Positions 46,098 through 57,733 of a stretch of 64,000 nt of DNA are shown piece after piece; within the stretch, counting starts at the first letter, position 1; the number at the start of each line of letters is the position of its first letter. Source of the DNA: Narthecium ossifragum (lineage: Eukaryota; Streptophyta; Magnoliopsida; Dioscoreales; Nartheciaceae); the NCBI GenBank assembly GCA_963920575.1, contig OY986967.1, positions 15,976,094-16,040,093 of the forward strand, in the 5' to 3' direction. Made by a program: the position numbers and the translations under genes. Under the pieces are notes generated by a model. The model did not search any database, had not been told where the DNA came from, and saw only the letters and a list, made by a program, of their open reading frames with translations.

Positions 46098-46279
46098 CGA
46101 ACAGAAGAGATAGATTGCATGCGACAAAGAAATTTGGCAAAACGTGGCACCCATGCCAACGCCCCCTGCCGCCACGTAGTCTCCAGTCCCCTGACATCAT
46201 GCTCCATCTTCTTAAAACAACCTCTCGAGGAAAGGAGGGCCCAACGCCAATCCTAAAGAACATAGATAACTGGGAATCA

Positions 46280-49200
46280 ATGGAGACTAAATCCCAGCAG
46301 CAGCTAGAAGAGAAACCACTCGCACAGGAAGAGGAGGAGGAGAGGAAGAAGAGGATGCGGCGCAGCGCCCTCGGCTGGCTCCACGACCACCGCGTCCGCG
46401 AGCTGCTGCGCGACAAGCGCCGCCTGGTGGAAGTCCCCTACACCGCCACCCTCGCTGACACCGTCAACGCCCTGCTCGCCAACAACGTCGTCGCCGTGCC
46501 CGTGGCGGCGCCGCCGGGGCGGTGGATTGGCGCCGGGGGTTCCATGATTCTCGAGTCCGACCCTGCTACGGGTGATGTCCGGAAGCATTACATCGGGATG
46601 GTCACGATGCTGGATGTCTTGCTGCATATCGCGGAGGCGAGTGCTGAGGTTGGCCGTAATGGGGGCTGTGGTGGTGGGGGTTCTAGGGCGGAGGTGGAGG
46701 AGCTCGATTTGGATAAGAAGATGGCGGTGCCGGTGTCGTCGGTGATTGGGCACTCGCTGGAAGGGCTCAGCTTGTGGACTTTGAACCCTAATACCAGGTT
46801 GCTGCTTTTATTGGTATCATTATTGCCCTCTTTCCAATTAGTAGGTTCTCTTTTTTTTGGTACTCTGCTAATGTCCGAAAATATCGTATTTTGCAAGGGA
46901 AATTTATTGATTTCAAATATGTCGAATTCCTCTCCAAATCGAAATTGCCAATACGTCTCGAACTGTTTGACTAACCCTACTTTGTCCTTGATAAATGTTT
47001 GAGAAGCATATCATGACGCAGGGTGAGCGTGAACCTCTCTATGGGAGAGACAATCAGATTTCTCAAGGGGGAGAAACCAAAAAATCCTAATTTTTATTCA
47101 TCATAAAAAACTGACCCTTACAAACCCTAAGTCCTCGTTTTATAGGTTTAAGGAGAAACCAAACCAACTCATACATGGACTTAAACATAATTAACCTAAT
47201 CCAAGTACTAAACTCGGAATTCAAAGAGCAGAAAGCCTACTAGAAATAGAAAATTTGCTTAAAATAGAAAGACTCGAACAAACTGCTCAAAAAGAAAAGT
47301 TTTTCACTAAAACTGAATTTTAAGCCAAAAGAAAAGGAATTTGGAGATTCAGAGGTCAAGGTCATGGAGAGATCTTCGATCTCCGATAATTCTTGACGGG
47401 CTGGTCTAGTCGGTCGTTTCGACTGGTCGCACGCCCCGATCGGATGTCGTGGGAGAAAGTTATGCCCATCCGACGATCGGGGTCGTACGGAGATCTGAGT
47501 CGGACGGATGGGGTCCGAATGCGTCCGGATCACCTCGGGAGCTGCTCCGGATCGGACTCGATCAGGTTTGGACTTGGTCTTGCATCATATCATCTACTCT
47601 TTGAACAAAATAGTCAGCTTGGCGTATTCTAAGACCTTACATGATAGTTATTTTTGGTGTTGTAGCCTTAAGCTATTTGTTGGATACTGCATTGATAAAT
47701 TATAAGCAAGTTCCTTGTTGCATTGGCACGATTCTTTGTTTGGAGGAAGATTCCATAACTGAAGCCTTGCTGCCGGGTTTAAAATCACTGAAATATGGTC
47801 TTGTAATTACTGCTGTCAGTTTTGCTTGCTCATTATATCATTTGATCTCAATGTTAAACTTAACATACCAATGTTGTTCCACCTACTGTACATCCTTACT
47901 AGCTTATTCCATCATGCAGTATATTCCATTTAAGTGTTCCACTTTCTCGTAGTGATGCCCACTGCCTTCTATCAAGAGTATCATGATATACCCTTGGCTA
48001 ATAATGTCGTTTTTTTTTTCTATTTCCTTTTACTTGTAGTATTGTGGATTGTATGGAACTATTCAGCAAAGGTGTCCACCGTGCCCTAGTTCCACTTGAA
48101 AGCCATAGCCAAGTCATTGCTGCAGAATTAGTGGAGGCGTCCCCTGGATATAGAATGCTCACTCAGATGGATCTGTTAAGCTTCTTGAGAACTCAAGTTA
48201 ACGAACTAAAGGATATAGTATCGTGCTCTGTAGAGGAACTAGGTGCAGTTACTGAGAATGTTTTAGCTGTAACGAAGTATACAAAGGTGATAGAGGCTAT
48301 CAAATCAATGAAAACTTTTTCATTGAATGCTGTTCCTCTAGTTGAATCTTTCGAAACTTCTGAAGCTGGACAAATAATTCAAGACGCAAGTCTATTTCTT
48401 CAACTGCGATTGTCTTTCTTTTTTCTATGTATATTCATATCCTTTTATGTAGTGATACATGTATTCTTCACTATATAACCTTCTCTGTTCTCTTCCTATC
48501 TACAAAATGAAGCAATAAGTGTCAGGTTATGTGTGGATTGACTCAAAACTTTTGCTTAAGTACTAGGATTTAGGCTAGAGTCTTCCCCTGTTTTCTTTTG
48601 TGTGTCCGCAGCTGGCAGCTACATCGGAGCAATTGCATTATTGTCTATGCATTAAAGATTTTTAAGAACTGCACATATTACTATGTAACTTTTCTTCTCA
48701 TTATTTTCCTGTTCTCAAGTCATGGCTCTCAGTTGAAGAATCTTCTATCACTATTAGATTGTCCTCTGACAGCGTTGGGGTTTTGAGTAACCATAGTCTT
48801 GGGATATACTGTTGGAAAACGTATTGCTTGGACAGGATACATGCTTCATCTGTCTAGATAGTTTCTTTTGTTCGTTGTGCCTTTGCATGACATATTCATT
48901 GTGCATCTGTTTTGGACCTTTTCTATTATGTCTTCATCATTAATTGTGAGTGACACTTAGTCACATACTTTGTTTAAGCCCTCCTAGCAATATGTCTACT
49001 CCAAGTCTCCAAATACCCTTACAGTACGTGATCAATCATTTAAACACTTTTCAAGGTGTTTAATAAAAGATACAATCATCTCAAATCGTCTTGAAGATTT
49101 TGGAGAACTGTGTTTTGTAATTTGCCCTCTACCACTTTCTTGTCTGATTTACTAATTATGTCCTCGTCACCGTTCCTCATGCTTTAAGTGTGCTTATTTT

Positions 49201-52200
49201 GTAAAGCTTTGGAAGGTACTAGTATAAGTTAGTTAGTCAGCCGTCCTCTAGTGAGATGAGCTGTGTGGTAAGATTTAGTTACATATGCCAGATTCTTATT
49301 ACTAGAGCTCAAAAAAGAGGAGATTGAACAGTGGCTAGCAAGGTCTGTTATGCAGCTATTCCATCATCTTGAGCTGATATGGTACTTCTGCCATTTTTCT
49401 TGGTAATTAGCAAACTCCCCAATATTAAACTTCTGAAATTTCCGTGTAAGACATGTATGGAAAGGATCTAAGGATAATCTTAGCAAACAAAAAGGCTCTG
49501 TTCACTTTCAAAGTTCCAGTGCCAAAATATTCCTCCACATTACTTGGTCAGCTTTAGTTGCGAATTTGCATTGTACTCTCTCAGTACAATTGTTTGGTTG
49601 CATGGGTTACCTTCACTATTTAGATCGCATTTGCGCTATTTCTTTTCATGGTTACAGCATGATGTATATCTTTGTCATTCATGCCTCTGGCATCTTCCCC
49701 ACTGGAAAATATCTTTGGGTTCCAGGTATCTTGTATTGTTCCAGGTATCTTTGGCCATTATCTTTGGCCATGATGTTTACCTTCACTATTTAGTCTAGGG
49801 TTTGCCTATAAAAGGAGTCCTTGTATTGTTCCAGGTATCTTTGGCCATTATCAAGTAAAGGAAGTGGTTAATTCAGCCATTAACTGGGTGTAGGGGTGGT
49901 CTATGCCATTAAGAGAGACAAGTATCTTCTTCTTCCATCTTCTTCTTCTCTTTCCTAGATCAAGGTTCTATCAAGTGGTATCAAAGCAACGATCTACGGT
50001 CATGGCTCCACCAGCGCAAGGTCCACGGATTGAAGCTTTGGAAGAGGAGTTCGGGGTGGCTCAGGAGAACTTGAACGGCCTCAAGGAGACGGTCGAGACT
50101 GCGGCGGCCAACAACAACGACAGATTTATGGGGCATCTGATTGCTTGTATTAGCTGATGCATGCATGAGCTAATGCAGTATTTTGGTCTATACCAGTGTT
50201 TGGTTGGTCATTGCATTAACTGATGCATGCATCAGTTAATGCAAAAAGGGCCTCAAATGTTGCATTAGCTAATGCAACCAAAATGGTTGTTTTTGCTAAT
50301 ATAGCATTGCATTAGCTGATGCAATGCACTGCATTACTTTAGCAGATGCAATGCACTGCATTAGTTGCAAGCAACCAAACACCCCCTTAATGTCTTGGAA
50401 ACAAAGTTCGGCAATCTTGAAGGGATGATGCGCGAGCACAGATCGCCGCATTGTCTGCGCACGTCAAGAACCTTACTAAGACCCACGAACCCTCGTCATT
50501 TTCCAAGGGATCGGGACAAGGATCATTTGGTCGATTACACTTTCTTACGGAGGGTGCACACAATTCGGAGTCCAGTCGACAACTGATGAAGATAGAATTC
50601 CTTGTGTTCTCGGGAGAAGACTCCATGGTTTGGCTTAACCATGTGGACCAATTTTTTTATCTTCAGAATATTGCAGCAGATCAGAGGGTCCGGTTGGCTT
50701 CTTTTCATCTTGAGGGAGAAGGAAACCAATGGTGGCAATGGATACAGCGGGTGTACCGGGATTCAGGGGCCAACCTCAATTGGGATGCCTTTGAAAGAGT
50801 GATCGCATCACGGTTTGGCTCGACAAAATACCCCAATTATAATGAGGCTCTCTAGACGATCCGCAAGATGGGAACTCTGTGAGACTATCTGGAAGAATTT
50901 GAGGCCTAAGCCAATCGGGTGTCAGGGTGGCCACATGATGCTCTCATCGGAACGTTTTTGGGGGGCTTGCAGGAGGCGCTGGCGGATGAGATCCGAATCC
51001 TCGAACCAATAACTTTAAGGGCTACCATCGAGAAGGCGTGAAAGCTCGATGAGAAGTTCCAGAACCAGAAGAGGCGATCTCGAGGGGAGTCCGGACGAGT
51101 TGTTCCATGAATTGGATCTATCCCAGTCCAAAGCAACTGGAGCAGCTCCACTACGACCACTGTGACGGTAACCAGTAAGGGCCGAGCCACACCAAACCGG
51201 TTGCTGGCAGGAGTTCGGTGGTTGTCAAACGAGGAGATGATGAAACGTCATGAAAAGGGCCTATGTTACAACTGCGACGAGATGTTTGTGCCAGGGCATC
51301 GCTACTAAAGACCCAGGCAATCTTGATTGTGCTCGATGAAGATAGTGAGGCATGGGGGCAAACTGAAGAGGACACAATTGATCCAGGCGGGGAAGACGGA
51401 GACCAAGATGGTGGGGGCGACGCGACTATCTCACTGCATGCCTTGACCGGATATGTGGGCCCCAAAACTATGAGTGCCCTGGTACAGGTCAGTAAAGATC
51501 AGTTTGCAGCTCTCATCAATAGCGGCTCCATGCACAATTTCATTGACGAAGGAGTCGCTAATTGTCTGGGTTGGGCTGTTATGCATGTACAAGAATTTGC
51601 AGTTCGGGTTGCCAATGGGGAGCAACTTACGTGCAAGGAAAAATATAGGGAAGTCAATATGAAATTGCAAGGGTATGAGTTTACCACAACTCTTTACTCT
51701 ATATCATTGAAGGGTCTGGATTTGGTGCTTGGAATTGAATGGTTGGCGCAGTTGGGAGATGTAGTGTGCAACTGGCGTGATAGGTGTATGAAATTCCAGC
51801 AAGGAGGTCAATCTTATACAGAGGTTGCATGCCAAGTGGGGACCACTCAACACGCATCGACCAGAGCTATGGAGCGCGAGTACAGGATGGGTGGAGATCT
51901 CTTTGCTCTGCAGGTTGAAGAGGTGGTAGATCAAGAGAACCAGGAAATGCCGGGGGAGGTGCCATGAGCTTTTGAAGGAGTATGAGCATGTTATGGGGGA
52001 ACCTTCCGAGCTGCCCCCATTGCGTGACTCCAGTCACCGGATTCCCCTATAGGACGGAGCTTCTCCAGTAAACGTAGATGCTGCGAACAGGGTTGATTTA
52101 ACCAAGCACCAGTCCATTCTCATCACCAGTATTGTTCGTCAAGAAAAAAGATGGGTCATGGAGATTTTGCACAGACTACAGAGCACTCAACGCCGTGACC

Positions 52201-55200
52201 GTCAAGGGCAGATTTCCTATTCCTACGGTGGATTATTTGATCGACGAGTTGCACGGGGCGGTATTCTTCTCAAAGCTGGATTTGAGGGCTGGCTACCACC
52301 AAATCAGAGTACGGCTAGAGGATATTCCCAAGTCCGCTTTCGTAAGACATAGTGGGCACTACAAGTACATAGTAATGACCTTCGGTCTGTGTAATGCACC
52401 GTCAACATTTCAGGCAATGAACGCTCTTTTCAAGCCTTACCTGCGGCGGTTTATGCTGGTGTTTTTTGATGATATCCTTGTCTACAACAAGGCTTGGGAC
52501 GAGCATATGAAACACCTCATGAGTTAGCACTGATCCTGCGAAGATCGATGCTATGGTGTGGTGGCTAGTCCCGAAGACAGTTTCAGAGCTCCGAGGATTT
52601 CTGGGCCTCACAGGATACTACAGGAAGTTTGTAAAAGACTACAGTAAAATTGCAAAGCCGCTGATGAACCTATTAAAGAAGGGCCGGTTTGCCTGGGATG
52701 CTGATGCGGCGGCGACATTTGATGCGCTGAAGGTAGCAATGTCCACAACGCTAGTTCTGGCGTTACCAAACTTCACCGAGCTGTTTGCAGTTGAAACATA
52801 TGCTTCTAGGGGGCAGCATTGGGGCGGTACTTATGCAATCCGGGCGGCCAATTGCATATTTGAGTAAGGCCATTGCACCATCCAAGAAGGCATGGTCGGC
52901 GTATGCGAAAGAGATGCTGGCCGTCATTGAAGCAGTTCGAGTATGACGGCCATACTTAATGGGAAGAAAGTTCATCATCCAGACAGACCCGAAGAGCTTA
53001 AAATATTTTCTGGACCAAAGGATAGTTACACATGAACAACAAAAGTGGGGTTCTAAGTTGCTGGGATACGAATATGAGATCAGATACAAGCCAGGCAATG
53101 AGAACTCGGCCACTGATGCATTATCTCGTCGAGTGACTGAAGGGGAATTCCAAGCGATCTCGTATCCGGCCGCTACCTTCTGGGAAGAAGTGAAGGCTGC
53201 TAATCAATCTGATGCTTATCTAGTTGAAATCCAACGGCGCATAGCCGAAGCAAAGGGCGACGGAGATAGTGCACGACAAGGGGACGCCTGCGAGGAGACG
53301 TCACGGGATGCTGGCGGATTTGCAGCACGCGATAGGATCGCGTTCTACCGAGGCAGGGTGGTTGTTCCGCCGGAGTTTGAGCTGAGCCGACATCTTTTGA
53401 AGGAGTTTCATGATTCTCCCGTGGGGGGACATTCAGGGGTTTTGCGCACCTACAAACGATTGGCCAAGTTGTTCTATTGGGATGGCATGCGCCAGGACAT
53501 GAAGGCGTATGTGGCTTCGTGCGACGTCTGTCAGCACAACAAAAATGAGTCCAGAAGGCCGGCAGATTTGCTCCAACCGTTGTTTGTGCCAGGGCGAGTT
53601 TGGGAGGAGGTGTCCATGAATTTCATTGAAGGGTTACCACGGTCAGCAGGAATGGATCTTGTTATGGTGGTGGTTGATCGATCAACAAAGTATGCCCACT
53701 TCATTCCTTTGGTGGACCCATACACAGCAGCTAAGGTAGTCGCGGCCTTCGTGCAACAGGTGGTGCGGTTACACGGTGTGCCCAACGCCATTGTTAGTGC
53801 CCGTGAGCCTGTGTTCTTGAGTACTTTTTGGCAAGAATTTTTCAAAATGTAGGGAACCCAGCTGAAGATGAGCTCTGCATATCACCCGCAAAAGGATGGG
53901 TAGACGGAGGTTGTCAACGGGTGTCTCGAATAATATTTGAGGTGTTTTGCTAGTCAACAACCTAAGGGATGGTTGCAGTTTTAGTCGTGAGATGAGTACT
54001 GGTACAACACCATGTACCACCGCTCGACAGGGATGACACCATACGAAGCTTTGTATGGTCGGCCACCACTCGGAATACCCCATTACTTAGCAGGTGGTTC
54101 GCCAGTTGCTGAGGTTGACAGAGAATTGCTGGAGAGGGATGAACTAATACGGCTGTTAAAAATTAATCTTCATAAAGCCAGCAACCGTTCGAAGCAGGTG
54201 GCTGATGGTAAGAGAAGAGATGAGGAGTTCGAGATTGGGAACTGGGTGTATCTACGGCTACATCCCCATAGGCAGAGTTCTATTTTTCGAAGGGTGCATC
54301 AAAAATTAGCAAGCCGGTTCTTTGGTCCATATCAAATAATTGCAAGGGTGGGAGCAATAGCGTATAAATTGGCGATCCCTGATTATGCCAAGATCTATCC
54401 CATATTCCATGTGTCCCTGCTACGGCAGAAGGTGGGCGAAGCCGCTCCTGTGACCCCAGAGCTACCAACATTTTCAGAGGAAGGGCTGCCACAAGTTGAG
54501 CCTGAGCATATCATCGACTACTGTTGGGTTAAGCGGGGCACGAAGAATGTGGCCGAAGCCTTGGCCCAATGGAAGAAATTGGGGTGAGAAGATGCAACGT
54601 GGGAGGAGATTGAGTTGCTCAAGCAACAGTTTGATCTTGAGGACCAGATCCTTCCCCAAGGGGGGGAGAATGATGGAATCTGCCGCTCAGCCCGAATCCG
54701 CCGCTCAGCCCGAGTCCACAAGCCTAATCCGAAGTTCCAGTAGGAGGAGTAGAAGGAGGATCGACCCGGCTAGTCTATTTCATTAATTATGCATTAGTTT
54801 GCTTATGTGCTAGTTTCTTATGTTGAGTCAGTATTAATGGCTGGTCTAGTTAATTAAAGTAGTTATGTTGGGTGTCCATGTTGGGGATGCTATGCAGAGT
54901 CTAGGGTTTGCCAATAAAAGGAGTCATTGTATTGTTCTAAGTATCTTTTGGCCATTATCAAGTAAATGAAGGGGTTGATCCAGCCATTAACTGGGTGTAG
55001 GGGTGGTCTCTGCCATTAAGAGAGACAAGTATCTTCTTCTTCCATCTTCTTCTTCTCTTTCATAGATCAAGGTTCTATCAGTTTATTCCTATAGTTGCAA
55101 GTGGAATTTTTTAATGCCAAGTATACAATTGGAGAGAATTATGTGGGACATTGATACTTAAACTCAAATGACTAGCTCAATGTATCAAAGATGTCAACTT

Positions 55201-56242
55201 CTAAAACCGTGTGATAGCTAAAAGTTATCAAACTGTGATTTGTGCAATCAAAGATGTTTCTCTGAAAGCCTGTGATGGTGTTCAAGTTGGATGTCAATTC
55301 TGCCATGCTTTGTTGTTTTTAGCTTCTGAATTTTGAATAGTAGTGCTTTCAGTTTAAAAGAAGCTCACTCTATGGTAGGTAACTTCAACACTGTTTCCTA
55401 GAATTTCATATTATAATTTTTTTTGCATTAGAATCTACATCATCAAGTTGGAACCTCTTCATCTTACTGTTGGACAATTTTGTTGATTTAAGATGCACAT
55501 ACCATTATCGTTACATTCTGCGAGTTTAAGTAGTTACTTTCAAAACATCTTAGATGGGTGCTTAGTTCTTAAATCTGTTTTCTTCTTGCTGATTTCTTTA
55601 TCGTGCTAGTAGCAAGCAAAAATCGCTCGTAAGATCACTGGACTACTTAGTACTAGGGTAGCATAAGAACGCTTTTCATGCTTTTTTTTTCCTCCCCTGA
55701 AACCAATTAGTTCTGGGTTGAAAGATGGCTATAGGTAAAGATCCCTTATACTGTTTGAGCTGTAGTATACTTTTGATACTCGAAAGAATAAAGTGATCTC
55801 CAAGAAAACCTTGCAACCAGCCTTTCAAGAGTTTATTCATTTTTCTAGTATCCTACTAATAAGTGCCTCTTGAGTTGCAGGGCAAAGGGAGAAGGCTTAT
55901 AGCACATTTTCTGCAACCGATCTGCGAGGATGCCCGATCGCTCTCCTGCAATCTTCATTGTCAAACAGCATCATGGATTTCAGAGAAATGCTATCGAAGA
56001 GGACAGGTCTCACTGGCGACGGAAATCTTCAACCAAGGCAGCAGGTCACATGCTACCCTGAAACAAGCGTAGAACAGGTCATGGAGGCAGCAGTGGCAAG
56101 CCATGTGCACAGGGTGTGGGTCGTGGACCGGCAGGGGTTGCTCCGCGGGCTCGTCACACTCACCGATATGCTGCGAGCCATCAGGGTGTTAGCTTTGCTG
56201 GCAGATGCTGAGCATCGTCTTACCCCTGATCAAACAGGGTAA
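46280..56242 (+). CDS. PV42: CBS-domain protein, SNF4-like gamma subunit of PV42 type (three exons)
   Basis: Exons: 46280-46797, 48040-48389 and 55881-56242, giving 409 residues. Plant PV42 proteins resemble gamma subunits of SnRK1/AMPK, with four CBS motifs that bind adenine nucleotides in the family. Seen here: [20 protein letters not shown] and [19 protein letters not shown] with [12 protein letters not shown] (CBS1); [20 protein letters not shown] then [20 protein letters not shown] (CBS2); [18 protein letters not shown] (CBS3); and [22 protein letters not shown] (CBS4). Exon 1 is GC-rich. Splice phases agree for intron 1 (AG|GT...AG). Intron 2 needs care: homology predicts a donor at 48386 that now reads GC, while a GT four bases on restores an open frame (see findings). 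The intron is 7.5 kb because a chromovirus inserted. It may be functional or a recent pseudogene. Confidence 0.85.
46990..47620 (-). mobile_element. Possible LTR-derived insertion in intron 1 of the CBS gene
   Basis: On the minus strand a TATA box (CTATAAAACGAGGAC, plus about 47132-47146) has a GC-rich segment upstream with GATCGG/CCGATC repeats (47395-47570) and a leader downstream ending near 47030. Intron 1 is otherwise AT-rich. Ends and target duplication could not be defined. Confidence 0.35.
48390..49600. other. Proximal part of CBS-gene intron 2
   Basis: T-rich intronic sequence with scattered short ORFs. I see no element or coding exon in it. Confidence 0.55.
49607..49855 (+). repeat. 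Scrambled 5' junction of the chromovirus with short repeated pieces
   Basis: TTACCTTCACTATTTAG occurs at 49607-49623 and 49777-49793. A 32-bp LTR piece (TTGTATTGTTCCAGG...GGCCATTATC) occurs first at 49731-49762, outside the LTR, and again in its proper place at 49821-49852. This patchwork replaces the first roughly 230 bp of the 5' LTR. Confidence 0.85.
50003..51130 (+). pseudogene. Chromovirus gag remnant
   Basis: The reading starts [17 protein letters not shown] 15 bases after the primer site. It is interrupted by a palindromic insertion (about 50150-50390) and resumes [12 protein letters not shown]. The gag core follows in 50585-50855 ([23 protein letters not shown], a W-N-Q-type start, and [10 protein letters not shown], both in the 50451-50855 frame), ending at a stop. 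Later pieces are frame-shifted and a CCHC knuckle was not found. Confidence 0.7.
50150..50390. mobile_element. MITE-like palindromic insertion in the chromovirus gag
   Basis: The segment is dominated by inverted copies of GCATTAGCTGATGCA and TAATGCA. It carries GTGTTTGGTTG near 50198 and its complement CAACCAAACAC at 50371-50381. It splits the gag frame between GHL and LETKFG. A clean target duplication was not found, so the transposon family is not assigned. Confidence 0.55.
51263..54660 (+). pseudogene. Chromovirus pol remnant (PR-RT-RNase H-integrase-chromodomain)
   Basis: Protease: [12 protein letters not shown] at about 51510, the catalytic Asp replaced by Asn. Reverse transcriptase: [28 protein letters not shown] and an intact FFDD (52132-52527), followed by a deletion. 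RNase H: ETYASRGQ where the family has an Asp-Ala-Ser core, then [16 protein letters not shown]. Integrase (53330-53950): [13 protein letters not shown]...CDVCQ is present, but the first core Asp is Asn (SMNFIEGLP) and the second is Ala (VSAREPVF). The C-terminal part (54012-54587) and chromodomain ([13 protein letters not shown]) follow. Three enzymatic domains thus have lost key residues besides the frame breaks. Confidence 0.9.
54671..55080 (+). repeat. 3' LTR of the intronic chromovirus
   Basis: 410 bp from TGATGGAATC to GGTTCTATCA. It begins with repeated GCCGCTCAGCCCGA units (54680-54715) and has a weak TATA (CCAATAAAAGG, about 54912) where the 5' copy reads CCTATAAAAGG. Its last 290 bp or so match the damaged 5' LTR. 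Confidence 0.88.
55081..55880. other. Distal part of CBS-gene intron 2 with acceptor
   Basis: T-rich intron sequence ending with a good branch-point candidate (CTACTAATAA, about 55854-55863) and the acceptor GAGTTGCAG at 55880. No other feature is seen. Confidence 0.7.
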
Positions 56243-56793
56243 TGCGTGTGTTGTTTAGGCTTGTTCGTCTCTTTGTAAACAGTGTTTTAAACCCGTCAGA
56301 ATCGCTTTGCTAAGTGTTTCTTTCCCCTTGTTTTAGGTTTTTGTTTCCTTCCTTAGCCCTCGGGCTCAATTAATCAAAAAAAAAAATTTAACATAAAAGT
56401 TGATGAGCAAGAAAAATGGGAGAAAAATCACAGTGTCGATTTTTTTGTCATATTAGGTTTGATTAGAGTCAGATGTGTGGATAAACTATGGTCATTGGAT
56501 TTAATAAAATGATTTCATTGTAAGTTTCTCAACAAGCTGGCCTTATAAATAACACAAAAAGATCCAATTAACCAAAAAAAGAAAAAAGAAAACAGAGGAA
56601 CTCTCTACAAAAAAACTGAGTGATTTTACCTAAAGAAAAGCAGAAAACTAACTTAATATATGTGAAATAGATTGAAACTATAGACAAAGGATACCAATCA
56701 ACAATCAAGACTTGATAGCAAGACTAAAGCAGCAGTACCAGAAAGAAGAAGATAGTGGAACAACAACGAGAGAAGCTTTTGCCTTCCACTGTT
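56243..56793. other. Convergent 3' region between the CBS gene and the serine-rich gene
   Basis: Holds the 3' UTRs of two genes that face each other. An A-run (56377-56387) is followed by AACATAAAAG. No coding sequence is supported. Confidence 0.55.
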
Positions 56794-57063
56794 CTAAACA
56801 GTCTCGAGTGGCTCTCCAGCGATGACGGTGGCGGCGGCGGCCGGAGTTGAAGACTTGGCGCTGGAGGGCATCGAATTGGATCGGCGCATCCACGAGGAAG
56901 GGAAGGAATTGGATCGGTGGAAGCGGCACCGGAACGACCCCTGGTGCGTCGTCGGCGAGCAGAGGCACCGCCCTCCGCCTCCACCGGCTTTGGGCGACGG
57001 CGAGGGGGACTTGGCAGCGGGCATCTCCAGTTTCGTCTCGTTTGGGTGGCCATTGGAAGCCAT
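56794..57063 (-). CDS. Small plant serine-rich protein
   Basis: An 89-residue single-exon product. Residues 32-49 are CLCSPTTHQGSFRCRFHR, the signature block of a plant family annotated simply as serine-rich or serine-rich protein-like; intact members read CSPT-H-GSFRCR-HR almost invariantly. Around it are a Gly run (27-31), a basic/Ser-rich stretch (RRSNSMPSSAKSS) and an Ala-rich tail. No signal peptide or membrane span is evident. Function is unknown; the paired Cys/His residues could bind metal. The start is the only upstream Met in frame. A plus-strand ORF over the same bases (56822-57073) is an antisense shadow. It converges on the CBS gene with 551 bp between stop codons. Confidence 0.78.
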   Translation of the reverse strand: MASNGHPNETKLEMPAAKSPSPSPKAGGGGGRCLCSPTTHQGSFRCRFHRSNSFPSSWMRRSNSMPSSAKSSTPAAAATVIAGEPLETV

Positions 57064-57073
57064 CTATGGTTGA

Positions 57074-57730
57074 GAGGAAGGTGCTACGGCCTACGGAGTT
57101 GTGGGGATTCTTTAGTACGAGTACGAGTATCCTATAAAAGGAGGAGTTATAATAGAAGTCTTCACGTCTCTCTCGGGATAATTTAGTTCAAAGATTTGTT
57201 AACCGTAATCCTTATATTTCGCGCGGATTTGCCACTTATCCATTGGCGTAGTATCTTCTGATTGATATGAGGCCAACAGTATACTTTTAATCTAAGAAAA
57301 ACAATCATTTCAACAAATAACCGAAATATCAGGTCAGGAGCGTGGGAATTCACGAATCAATTTTATAAGAGAATGAGCTTTTGAAAGGCATGCATTTAAT
57401 TCATAGTGTTATGTGCGCATGCATAATTCCAAAAACTAAATTGTTTTAGGGCTAATTTTGACTTCTAATCACGCGTGAAAAACACATTTCAATATGTTAA
57501 AGCGAAAAGGTAGAAGATGAGATGACTAAGCTTGATGGAATGTCTCACTAATTGTTATTGTTTTTTATTTTTGATTTATTCCATATTGTGTCGCATCCTC
57601 TCGCTTTTGGCAGATTACTGTTATCATGGCTTTAAAACGTATTGTGTTTATAAAAAAATGATCAATAAACATGATCGCCATGCACCCCCGCTCACACGGA
57701 TCTCCATATATCGCTACTTATATTTTAGCA
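57074..57730. other. Spacer upstream of the serine-rich gene
   Basis: Presumably holds its promoter. A TATAAAA lies at about 57134 but is oriented on the plus strand. No gene is supported. Confidence 0.4.
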
Positions 57731-57733
57731 ATG

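Larger units (their letters stand above)
49789..55080 (+). mobile_element. Dead Ty3/gypsy chromovirus in intron 2 of the CBS gene
   Basis: Order: partial 5' LTR (49789-49973), Met-type primer site TGGTATCAAAGC (49976-49987), gag, protease, reverse transcriptase, RNase H, integrase, chromodomain, polypurine tract (CAAGGGGGGGAGAA, ending 54670) and a complete 3' LTR (54671-55080). It runs in the same direction as the host gene. Many stops and changed catalytic residues show it is inactive. It is flanked on the right by GTTTA; no matching target copy adjoins the damaged left end. Confidence 0.9.

Noticed and set aside
45965..46279. Longer N-terminus of the CBS protein from an in-frame ATG at 45965
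   Set aside because: It begins upstream of the TATA box at 46090 and the added residues do not resemble the family; the ATG at 46199 remains possible.
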